DNA from: Rhodospirillales bacterium
GTDB taxonomy: Bacteria > Pseudomonadota > Gammaproteobacteria > Steroidobacterales > Rariloculaceae
Length of the DNA stretch: 10,098 bases
Assembly (NCBI GenBank): GCA_024640665.1
Contig: JAHEEO010000065.1
Span: 1-10,098 of the forward strand
Reading direction: 5' to 3'
Shown here: positions 1-5,795 of the stretch, in pieces
How the letters are laid out: each line of letters begins with the position of its first letter
How positions within the stretch are numbered: the first letter of the stretch is position 1
Notes under the pieces: model-generated
What the model was told of the DNA's origin: nothing
Databases searched by the model: none
The model's input: only the letters and a program-made list of their open reading frames with translations
Program-made: the position numbers and the translations under genes

Positions 1-698
1 CGTGCATCGCTGGCAAGATCCGTCATACCGAGTAAATCGTAAGCTTCGATCAACAGTTCCAGGGACTGCTGAAGCTGAGGTGCGCCTGCATATCGCTCCA
101 GCGCATACTTCGAGCGCTGCACGGCCGCAACATAGGCGCCGCGATCCAGGTAATACTGGGCGACATGGTTTTCGTACATGGCCAGACGATTACGCAGAAA
201 GATCATGCGTTGTCGGGCATCCGGTACGTAGCGGCTTTCGGGAAATCGGCGAATCAATTCCTGAAACGTTGAGAACGCCCGAACGGAGTCTTTTGGCGGG
301 CGCGTCGACATGTCCACTCTGAATAGGCGTTCGAGGATCCCGGGGGCTTCGTCAAAATAGACCAGCCCTTTCATGTACAGCGTGTAATCTACCCGAGGAT
401 GGGTTGGGTTTTCGCGTTCGAATTCTTCAGCAGCGTCGATAGCCGCTTCGGGCTGCCGGCTCCTGTAATAGACATAAATGAGGTCTAATTGCGCCTGTCG
501 AGTCACTGGGCTGAAAGGGTAACGAGCCTGCAGCATCAAAAACGCCTGCCCTGCGACAGGGTAGTTGGATGACTGCATCGCGTTGTATCCTCGCTCATAC
601 AGAGATTCCGGGCCGATGTCCTCGACCAAGTCACCCCGCTTGCCGCAGGCCGACAGCAGAGCAACTGAGCAAATCAGCAATGTCAGAGTTTTCCACAT
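1..698 (-). CDS. bamD: Outer membrane protein assembly factor BamD, lipoprotein (3' end outside window)
   Basis: BamD is an essential lipoprotein of the BAM complex, which inserts beta-barrel proteins into the outer membrane from the periplasmic side. Reading the minus strand from ATG at 698 gives 232 residues with no stop before the window edge; E. coli BamD is about 245, so only a short C-terminal piece is missing. The N-terminus MWKTLTLLICSVALLSAC is a lipoprotein signal with lipobox LSAC and acylated Cys18. Residues from about 30 to 225 are helical TPR repeats; recognisable family segments include YERGYNAMQSSNYPVA, the VDMSTRPPKDSVRAFSTF loop and HVAQYYLDRGAYVAAVQR. No strong Shine-Dalgarno is seen before the start. 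It is divergent from rluD, as in E. coli. Identification is firm; the start is supported by the signal peptide. Confidence 0.96.
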   Translation of the reverse strand, partial: MWKTLTLLICSVALLSACGKRGDLVEDIGPESLYERGYNAMQSSNYPVAGQAFLMLQARYPFSPVTRQAQLDLIYVYYRSRQPEAAIDAAEEFERENPTHPRVDYTLYMKGLVYFDEAPGILERLFRVDMSTRPPKDSVRAFSTFQELIRRFPESRYVPDARQRMIFLRNRLAMYENHVAQYYLDRGAYVAAVQRSKYALERYAGAPQLQQSLELLIEAYDLLGMTDLASDA

Positions 699-734
699 GG
701 TTCGTTGTACGTTACTCGTTAACCCGAACCTACC

Positions 735-740
735 ATTATA
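735..740 (-). promoter_or_regulatory. -10 box of the bamD promoter
   Basis: Read on the minus strand this is a perfect TATAAT. It lies 36 bases upstream of the bamD ATG, predicting a transcript start near 728 and a leader of about 30 bases. There is no good -35 hexamer at 17 bases (the only TTG-like match, TTGCCC, sits 13 bases away), so the promoter may rely on an activator or on the -10 alone. The promoter of the divergent rluD is not evident in the same gap (699-843). Confidence 0.5.
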
Positions 741-843
741 GCCACAAGCATGGGGGCAACGGCGTGTGTGTTGCGGATCGCGGCGGCAGCCTGCATTCAC
801 GACAGCCTGGCAAATGCCCGGTATTGCAAGGTTCGCACTGAGC

Positions 844-1824
844 ATGGTCGACGTCGAACGCATTTGCCGTACTGCGATTGTTCCCGAACACTGCGCCGGT
901 CAACGCCTCGATCAAACAGCGGCAAAGCTTTGGCCTGAATTTTCGCGGAGCCGGCTGAAACAGTGGATTGAGGCGGGTCAGCTGCAGGTAAGCGGCGCCA
1001 CTCTCGCGCCGAAATTCAAGCTGCATGGGGGCGAAACACTAGAGCTGGATGCTGAGCAGGAAACGCAGGTGCCGCTTCGCCCCGAGCCGATTCCATTAAC
1101 AATTGTTCATGCAGACAGCAGCATCATTGTCATCGATAAACCAGCCGGGCTGGTCGTGCATCCAGGTGCCGGCAACGCCGGCGGTACGCTGCAAAACGCA
1201 CTGTTGAGCTACGACCCGAATCTGGCTGTCGTGCCGCGTGCCGGCATCGTGCATCGTCTAGACAAGGATACGAGTGGTCTATTGATGATCGCCCGCACGC
1301 TGGAGGCGCATGCCAGTTTGGCCGCGCAAATCGAAGCTCGCGAAGTTCACAGAACCTACCAGGCTGTTTGCGTCGGCGCGCTGACTGGCGGTGGCGAGAT
1401 CAACGCGCCGATTGGCAGGCACCCGAAAGATCGCAAGCGAATGACGGTTCGTGAAGACGGTCGGCCGGCGCGCAGCGTCTATCGGGTCCGTGAGCGCTTC
1501 CGAGCCCATACGCATATCGATGTCCACTTGGATACGGGGCGCACGCATCAAATTCGCGTGCACATGGCGCACCTTCGAATGCCATTGGTTGGCGATCCGG
1601 TTTACGGTGGTCGGCCCAGGCTGCCGCCGGCGCCTTCCGAAGAAATGATAGCTGCGTTGCGCGGTATGTCCCGGCAGGCGCTGCATGCTGTGCGCTTGGA
1701 GTTCAAGCACCCCAAAACCGGCGAGCAAGTTGTCTATGAAAGCCCGCTTGCCGATGATCTGGTGGCGCTGATAGACGTGCTTCGCCGCGATGCCCGCAGC
1801 GCGTCGAAAGACGCGCATAAATGA
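844..1824 (+). CDS. rluD: 23S rRNA pseudouridine(1911/1915/1917) synthase RluD
   Basis: RluD isomerises three uridines in helix 69 of 23S rRNA, a late step in large-subunit maturation. The ATG at 844 gives 326 residues, the same length as E. coli RluD; an earlier in-frame ATG at 766 would add 26 residues with no family similarity, so 844 is preferred (CAAGG lies 12 bases before it). Residues about 19-80 form an S4 RNA-binding domain (QRLDQTAAKLWPEFSRSRLK). The RluA-family catalytic motif HRLDKDTSG is at 137-145 with Asp140 the nucleophile (Asp139 in E. coli), and the conserved GRTHQIRVH follows from 232. The IDKPAGLVVHPG segment is also typical. It is followed 12 bases later by pgeF, so the two are probably cotranscribed. 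RluC is a weaker alternative; length and neighbours favour RluD. Confidence 0.95.
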   Translation: MVDVERICRTAIVPEHCAGQRLDQTAAKLWPEFSRSRLKQWIEAGQLQVSGATLAPKFKLHGGETLELDAEQETQVPLRPEPIPLTIVHADSSIIVIDKPAGLVVHPGAGNAGGTLQNALLSYDPNLAVVPRAGIVHRLDKDTSGLLMIARTLEAHASLAAQIEAREVHRTYQAVCVGALTGGGEINAPIGRHPKDRKRMTVREDGRPARSVYRVRERFRAHTHIDVHLDTGRTHQIRVHMAHLRMPLVGDPVYGGRPRLPPAPSEEMIAALRGMSRQALHAVRLEFKHPKTGEQVVYESPLADDLVALIDVLRRDARSASKDAHK

Positions 1825-1836
1825 CGCGCCGCCGTT

Positions 1837-2610
1837 ATGCAGCCTCCTACCGCGACAAATTCGAATAACTCGCCATTCAGGCTTGATTGGCCGGTGCCGC
1901 CTCATGTGCATACAGCCGTGAGCACGCGTACTGGCGGCGTCAGCGAAGGCGGCTATGCGAGCCTGAATATCGGTGCCCACGTGGGGGATTCGGCCGCCGC
2001 AGTCGCAGAAAATCGTAGACGACTGGTCCGGCAATTTGATTTGCCCGGCGAGCCGCGCTGGCTGAATCAGGTGCATGAAACGAGCGTCGTCGAGCTGAAC
2101 GCGCAGTTGGCCGCAGGCGTCGAGCTCCCCACGGCAGATGCTGCCTTTACCAGAGAGATCCGCCGTGTTTGCTGTGTGATGACAGCCGACTGTTTGCCCG
2201 TGTTCTTTGCAGACCAGGCTGGCTCGGTTGTGGGGCTCGCGCATGCCGGTTGGCGTGGCTTGGCTGCGGGTGTACTCGAGCGAACGATTCAGGCCATGGA
2301 TGTTGCGCCCAGCACGCTGATGGCCGCTTTCGGGCCGGCGATATCTGCAGCAGCCTTCGAAGTGGGCGACGAGGTGCGCGCTGCGTTCATGGCTGCGAAT
2401 TCGCATGCTGCGGGCGCTTTCTCGCCTAATACGCGCGGCCGTTGGCAAGCTGACCTGTATGCCCTTGCGCGGTTGACGCTTGCTTCCGCCGGCGTAACAA
2501 GGGTGTATGGTGGCGGTGTATGCACTTATGGTGAGTCGGAGCGGTTTTTTTCGCACCGTCGTTTCGCACCTTGCGGCCGAATGGCAGCGATGATTTGGCT
2601 ATCTGAGTAA
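1837..2610 (+). CDS. pgeF: PgeF/YfiH family protein (peptidoglycan editing factor, polyphenol oxidase/laccase-domain family)
   Basis: Members of this family (YfiH, Pfam Cu-oxidase_4) have been described as multicopper oxidase-like or purine-nucleoside-processing enzymes, and the E. coli protein as a factor that keeps L-Ser out of peptidoglycan stem peptides. The 257-residue product contains the family's metal/active-site set: His80 in NQVHETS, Cys119 in TADCLPVFF and His136 in AHAGWRG, plus STRTGGVS near the start, GPAISAAAFEVG at about 166-177 and a C-terminal GGGVCTYGESERFFSHRR. There is no signal peptide, so it acts in the cytoplasm. It is slightly longer than the E. coli protein (243) because of an N-terminal Asn/Thr/Pro stretch; the start at 1837 has no clear Shine-Dalgarno, and translation may be coupled to rluD 12 bases upstream. 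Family assignment is secure; the exact substrate is not. Confidence 0.93.
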   Translation: MQPPTATNSNNSPFRLDWPVPPHVHTAVSTRTGGVSEGGYASLNIGAHVGDSAAAVAENRRRLVRQFDLPGEPRWLNQVHETSVVELNAQLAAGVELPTADAAFTREIRRVCCVMTADCLPVFFADQAGSVVGLAHAGWRGLAAGVLERTIQAMDVAPSTLMAAFGPAISAAAFEVGDEVRAAFMAANSHAAGAFSPNTRGRWQADLYALARLTLASAGVTRVYGGGVCTYGESERFFSHRRFAPCGRMAAMIWLSE

Positions 2611-2616
2611 ACCCTT

Positions 2617-2644
2617 ATTGATATTGCCGGCCGCGACCCCATAA
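2617..2644 (+). promoter_or_regulatory. Sigma-32 (RpoH) heat-shock promoter of clpB
   Basis: ATTGAT at 2617-2622 and CCCCATAA at 2637-2644 are separated by 14 bases. This fits the sigma-32 pattern (CTTGAA/CTTGAT, 13-17 bases, CCCCATnT), including the C-rich -10 typical of heat-shock genes. The element lies entirely in the 67-base gap after pgeF and predicts a transcript start near 2651, about 27 bases before the clpB start. The gene served, clpB, is a classic member of the RpoH regulon, which supports the call. Confidence 0.78.
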
Positions 2645-2666
2645 ACGCATAAGACTTCAATCACTT

Positions 2667-2680
2667 GGAGCGTGATGATG
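2667..2680 (+). promoter_or_regulatory. Ribosome binding site and start codon choice for clpB
   Basis: GGAG at 2667-2670 is followed by three consecutive in-frame possible starts: GTG 2672, ATG 2675 and ATG 2678. Spacing to the third (7 bases) is optimal, to the first it is only 1 base. Starting at 2678 gives MRQDKLTTKF, which lines up with the MRLDRLTNKF start of E. coli ClpB without extra residues. Confidence 0.75.
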
Positions 2681-5275
2681 CGGCAGGACAAACTTACTAC
2701 AAAATTCAGCATGGCCTTGCAGGAGGCCCAATCGCTGGCCGTGGGGCGGGAGCATCAATTCATTGAGCCCGTGCACGTGCTAACGGCGTTATTGGAGCAG
2801 CAAGGCGGGGGCACATCCGGCCTGCTGAACAAGGCTGGCACCAACGTCAACAAATTGCGTTCTGAATTAGGCGCTGCGCTTGACCGAACGCCGCAGGTCC
2901 AGGGCGCGCCCGGCGAAGTTCACGGTTCCAACGATCTGGGCAAGCTGCTCAACGTAACGGATAAACTGGCACAAGATCGCGGTGACAGCTTTATTTCCAG
3001 CGAGCTCTTCGTTTTGGCTGCTCTGATCAGCGGTGGTGAACTGGGTAAGATTCTCGAGTCTTGCGGCGCGGTTCGCGGCGCCGTTGAGCAGGCCATTGAC
3101 GAATTGCGCGGCGGCGCCACCGTCGAGGATCCGAACGCAGAAGAAACGCGCCAAGCACTGGATAAATACGCAATAGACCTCACCGAACGCGCCGAGCAGG
3201 GCAAGCTCGATCCCGTGATCGGGCGCGACGACGAAATTCGCCGCACCATCCAAGTCCTGCAGCGTCGCACCAAGAACAATCCCGTGCTGATTGGCGAGCC
3301 GGGCGTCGGTAAGACCGCCATCATTGAAGGGCTCGCCCAGCGCATCGTCAACGGCGAAGTGCCCGAAGGACTCAAATCGAAACGCATTTTGTCGCTCGAT
3401 CTCGGCGCCTTGATCGCCGGCGCGAAATTCCGCGGCGATTTCGAAGAACGCCTGAAGGCCGTGTTGAATGAACTTTCGAAACAAGAAGGCCAGATCATCT
3501 TGTTTATCGACGAGCTGCACACCATGGTCGGTGCGGGCAAGGCCGAAGGATCGATGGATGCCGGCAATATGCTCAAGCCGGCACTGGCTCGGGGCGAGTT
3601 GCACTGCGTTGGCGCGACGACGCTCGACGAGTATCGGCAGCACATTGAGAAAGACGCCGCCCTGGAGCGCCGCTTTCAGAAAGTGCTGGTCGAGGAGCCT
3701 TCGGTTGAAGATACCATCGCTATCTTGCGCGGGCTGAAAGAACGCTACGAAGTGCATCATGGTGTTGAGATCACGGATCCGGCTATCGTTTCGGCCGCCG
3801 TGTTGTCGCATCGCTACATCAGTGATCGGCAATTGCCCGACAAAGCGATCGATCTGATCGATGAAGCTGCGTCCCGCATTCGCATGGAAATCGACTCGAA
3901 GCCAGAAGAGCTCGATCGACTCGAGCGGCGCTTGATCCAATTTAAGATCGAACGCGAAGCTTTGCGAAAAGAATCCGACGACGCCTCAAAGAAGCGGCTC
4001 GCTGATTTGGAAGCATCCATCGCCAAGCTCGATGCCGAATTCTCCGACCTCGAAGAAATCTGGAAAGCCGAAAAAGCGGCGGTTCATGGTGCCGGACATC
4101 TGAAAGAAGAGCTCGAGCGCGCGAGGATCGAGCTTGAGAAAGCCCGTCGTGCAGCCGACTTGGCACGTATGTCCGAATTGCAATATGGCACCATTCCGGA
4201 GCTGGAGCGGCGCGTCAGTGATGCACTTGCCGGCGAGCAGCAGTCTGCTCCAACGCTGTTGCGGAATCGCGTTACCGATGAAGAGATCGCGGAAGTGTTG
4301 TCTAAATGGACCGGTATTCCGGTCTCAAAGATGCTCGAAAGCGAGAAAGCAAAGCTGCTGCAAATGGAGAGTTTTCTCGAGAAACGGGTTGTGGGACAGA
4401 AAGAAGCGCTCGAGGCGGTGTCTAACGCCATTCGTCGTTCGCGCGCTGGTTTGGCTGATCCGAATCGACCGAATGGCTCGTTCCTCTTCCTTGGGCCGAC
4501 CGGCGTCGGTAAGACCGAGCTGACGAAGGCGCTGGCGGAGTATTTGTTCGATACCGAGGACGCCATGGTGCGGATCGATATGTCGGAGTTCATGGAGAAG
4601 CACTCCGTGGCGCGATTGATCGGCGCGCCGCCGGGTTACGTCGGCTACGAAGAAGGCGGCTATCTGACCGAAGCGGTGCGGCGCAAACCTTACTCCGTCA
4701 TTTTGTTGGATGAGGTCGAGAAGGCGCATCCCGACGTCTTCAATGTGTTGTTGCAGGTCCTGGATGATGGCCGGCTCACAGATGGGCATGGACGCACCGT
4801 CGATTTCCGCAATACCGTTATTGTCATGACTTCAAACTTGGGCAGTCAGCGAATTCAGGAGCTGGCTGGCAAAGACAATTACGCGACGATGAAGGCGGAG
4901 TTACTCGAGGTCGTGGGGCAGCACTTCAAGCCGGAATTCATCAATCGAATAGACGATGTTGTGGTCTTCCATCCGCTTGAACTCGCGCACATTCGCCGAA
5001 TTGTCGATATTCAGTTGGAGTACCTGCATGCGCGTCTGAACGAGCGCGACATCGAGCTTGAGCTGGACGACGCAGCCCGCGATCGGTTGGCTGATGCCGG
5101 TTACGATCCGGTTTACGGCGCTCGACCTTTGAAGCGTGCCATTCAGCAGCAGCTCGAGAACCCGTTGGCACAGAGCATTCTTAGCGGAAGTTTTGGGCCG
5201 GGCGATCGAATACTGGTTACCGTAGACGGAGAAACGCTCAGGTTTGAGAAAGCTGCAGCAACTGCTGCAGCTTGA
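2678..5275 (+). CDS. clpB: ATP-dependent disaggregase ClpB (Hsp104 family)
   Basis: ClpB is a cytoplasmic hexameric AAA+ motor that, with DnaK/DnaJ/GrpE, pulls polypeptides out of heat-induced aggregates. The product has 865 residues (E. coli 857). Order: Clp N-terminal substrate domain (1-145); first ATPase domain with Walker A GEPGVGKT at 206-213 (Lys212) and Walker B ending Asp278-Glu279; a coiled-coil middle domain at about 400-525, the insert that distinguishes ClpB from ClpA; second ATPase domain with GPTGVGKT at 606-613 (Lys612) and Walker B Asp678-Glu679; and a C-terminal small domain with GYDPVYGARPLKRAIQ. Both catalytic sites are intact. The first pore loop reads GAKFRGDFEERL, with Phe251 where E. 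coli has Tyr251. Val149 is encoded by GTC, so the E. coli-type internal GTG start for short ClpB is absent. Expression is probably heat-inducible from the sigma-32 promoter upstream. Confidence 0.98.
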   Translation: MRQDKLTTKFSMALQEAQSLAVGREHQFIEPVHVLTALLEQQGGGTSGLLNKAGTNVNKLRSELGAALDRTPQVQGAPGEVHGSNDLGKLLNVTDKLAQDRGDSFISSELFVLAALISGGELGKILESCGAVRGAVEQAIDELRGGATVEDPNAEETRQALDKYAIDLTERAEQGKLDPVIGRDDEIRRTIQVLQRRTKNNPVLIGEPGVGKTAIIEGLAQRIVNGEVPEGLKSKRILSLDLGALIAGAKFRGDFEERLKAVLNELSKQEGQIILFIDELHTMVGAGKAEGSMDAGNMLKPALARGELHCVGATTLDEYRQHIEKDAALERRFQKVLVEEPSVEDTIAILRGLKERYEVHHGVEITDPAIVSAAVLSHRYISDRQLPDKAIDLIDEAASRIRMEIDSKPEELDRLERRLIQFKIEREALRKESDDASKKRLADLEASIAKLDAEFSDLEEIWKAEKAAVHGAGHLKEELERARIELEKARRAADLARMSELQYGTIPELERRVSDALAGEQQSAPTLLRNRVTDEEIAEVLSKWTGIPVSKMLESEKAKLLQMESFLEKRVVGQKEALEAVSNAIRRSRAGLADPNRPNGSFLFLGPTGVGKTELTKALAEYLFDTEDAMVRIDMSEFMEKHSVARLIGAPPGYVGYEEGGYLTEAVRRKPYSVILLDEVEKAHPDVFNVLLQVLDDGRLTDGHGRTVDFRNTVIVMTSNLGSQRIQELAGKDNYATMKAELLEVVGQHFKPEFINRIDDVVVFHPLELAHIRRIVDIQLEYLHARLNERDIELELDDAARDRLADAGYDPVYGARPLKRAIQQQLENPLAQSILSGSFGPGDRILVTVDGETLRFEKAAATAAA
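3302..4517 (+). repeat. 16-base perfect direct repeat linking the two Walker A coding segments of clpB
   Basis: GGCGTCGGTAAGACCG occurs at 3302-3317 and again at 4502-4517. Both copies encode Gly-Val-Gly-Lys-Thr of a P-loop in the same reading frame, exactly 1200 bases apart. The codons as well as the residues are identical. This probably reflects shared protein constraint plus preferred codons rather than a mobile element. Confidence 0.85.
5250..5273 (+). repeat. Perfect 11-base inverted repeat across the clpB stop codon
   Basis: AAGCTGCAGCA (5250-5260) and TGCTGCAGCTT (5263-5273) are exact reverse complements with two bases between them, and the second arm runs into the TGA stop of clpB (5273-5275). 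The encoded tail is the low-complexity AAATAAA. The sequence downstream (GATTGCTTGAATTTCTT) is only partly T-rich, so this is at best a weak intrinsic terminator or an mRNA 3' stabilising hairpin. Confidence 0.4.
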
Positions 5276-5300
5276 TTGCTTGAATTTCTTGCCGTTTAAC
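5272..5300 (+). promoter_or_regulatory. Candidate sigma-70 promoter for the FmdB-DUF502-aspS cluster
   Basis: TTGATT (5272-5277) and TTTAAC (5295-5300) are separated by an ideal 17 bases; each matches four of six consensus positions. The -10 lies inside the palindrome CCGTT-T-AACGG (5292-5302). It would start a transcript near 5307 with a leader of about 78 bases before the FmdB-family gene. The match is modest, and read-through from clpB is equally possible. Confidence 0.28.
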
Positions 5301-5308
5301 GGAAACTA

Positions 5309-5361
5309 GTCATATTGGGATGACCAGCGATTGCGCCCCCGCCGGGTGCGTTGTTCGTCAT
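5309..5361 (+). promoter_or_regulatory. Possible structured leader before the FmdB-family gene
   Basis: GTCATATT occurs twice (5309-5316 and 5357-5364), and ATGAC at 5320-5324 can pair with the GTCAT of either copy, so two stems would exclude each other. Between ATGAC and the second GTCAT, GCGCCC (5333-5338) can pair with GGGTGC (5344-5349) around a five-base loop. The stems are short (5-6 pairs). I do not recognise a known riboswitch. The Shine-Dalgarno GGGGA at 5373-5377 follows. Confidence 0.2.
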
Positions 5362-5384
5362 ATTTATGTCTTGGGGATAACTGA

Positions 5385-5795
5385 ATGCCAATTTATGAGT
5401 ATCGGTGCCAGTCGTGCAAACACACACTGGAAGAGCTGCAGAAGATGAACGACAAGCCGCTGACGGACTGTCCGGAATGCGGCGAGCCGGCTTTGCGGCG
5501 CCTGGTTTCCGCACCGTCATTCCGCTTGAAAGGCGGCGGCTGGTACGAAACGGACTTCAAGTCGGATAAAGAGACTAAACGTAATATTGCCGACACCCAC
5601 AGCGGCGGCAGCGGCGACGCAGCAACGGCAGATGCCAAAACATCGAAATCTGCTAATGGTGAGAAGTCGGGTGAAAAGTCGGGCGAGAAGTCGGTCGAGA
5701 AGAAGACCGAGAAATCTGAATCGAAGTCGACTTCCAATGGGGCCAAGAATAAGCCCGACAAGCCCAAGAAAGGCTCGAGCAGCGCGGTGGCTTAG
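5385..5795 (+). CDS. FmdB-family zinc-ribbon protein with Lys/Ser/Glu-rich tail
   Basis: The first 45 residues match the FmdB/CxxC_CxxC_SSSS zinc-ribbon family: MPIYEYRCQSC start, Cys8 and Cys11, then Cys29 and Cys32 in DCPECG, presumably binding one zinc. The family is named after a putative regulator of formamidase genes in Methylophilus, but its general function is unknown. After about residue 70 the protein becomes disordered and charged, with SGEK-type repeats at about 92-107 and many Lys, Ser and Glu residues to the end at 136. GGGGA at 5373-5377 is well placed for the ATG. It is the first gene of the plus-strand cluster, and an FmdB-like gene before DUF502 and aspS is a recurring arrangement in Gammaproteobacteria. 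Its TAG stop is immediately followed, in the same frame, by the start of the DUF502 gene. Confidence 0.88.
   Translation: MPIYEYRCQSCKHTLEELQKMNDKPLTDCPECGEPALRRLVSAPSFRLKGGGWYETDFKSDKETKRNIADTHSGGSGDAATADAKTSKSANGEKSGEKSGEKSVEKKTEKSESKSTSNGAKNKPDKPKKGSSSAVA
5658..5705 (+). repeat. 12-base tandem repeat in the FmdB-family gene
   Basis: Three near-identical 12-base units (GGT/GGC, GAG/GAA, AAG, TCG) occupy 5658-5693, followed by a degenerate fourth (GTC GAG AAG AAG, 5694-5705). In frame they encode Gly-Glu-Lys-Ser repeats in the disordered tail. Because the unit is a multiple of three, slippage would change copy number without a frameshift. Confidence 0.85.

Noticed and set aside
2..322. Plus-strand open frame of 106 codons at the left edge
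   Set aside because: It is antisense to bamD, whose lipoprotein signal and TPR sequence are clear on the minus strand.
766..843. Upstream ATG extending RluD by 26 residues
   Set aside because: The added residues do not resemble RluD, and starting at 844 gives exactly the E. coli length and near-identical catalytic residue numbering.
1279..2556. A 425-codon open frame on the minus strand opposite rluD and pgeF
   Set aside because: It is antisense to two well-identified genes, crosses their boundary, is rich in Arg/His as expected from a mirrored GC-rich frame, and shows no recognisable domain.
2867..3940. A 357-codon open frame on the minus strand opposite clpB
   Set aside because: The plus-strand ClpB is intact with every motif in place; the antisense frame has no family resemblance and arises from clpB codon bias.
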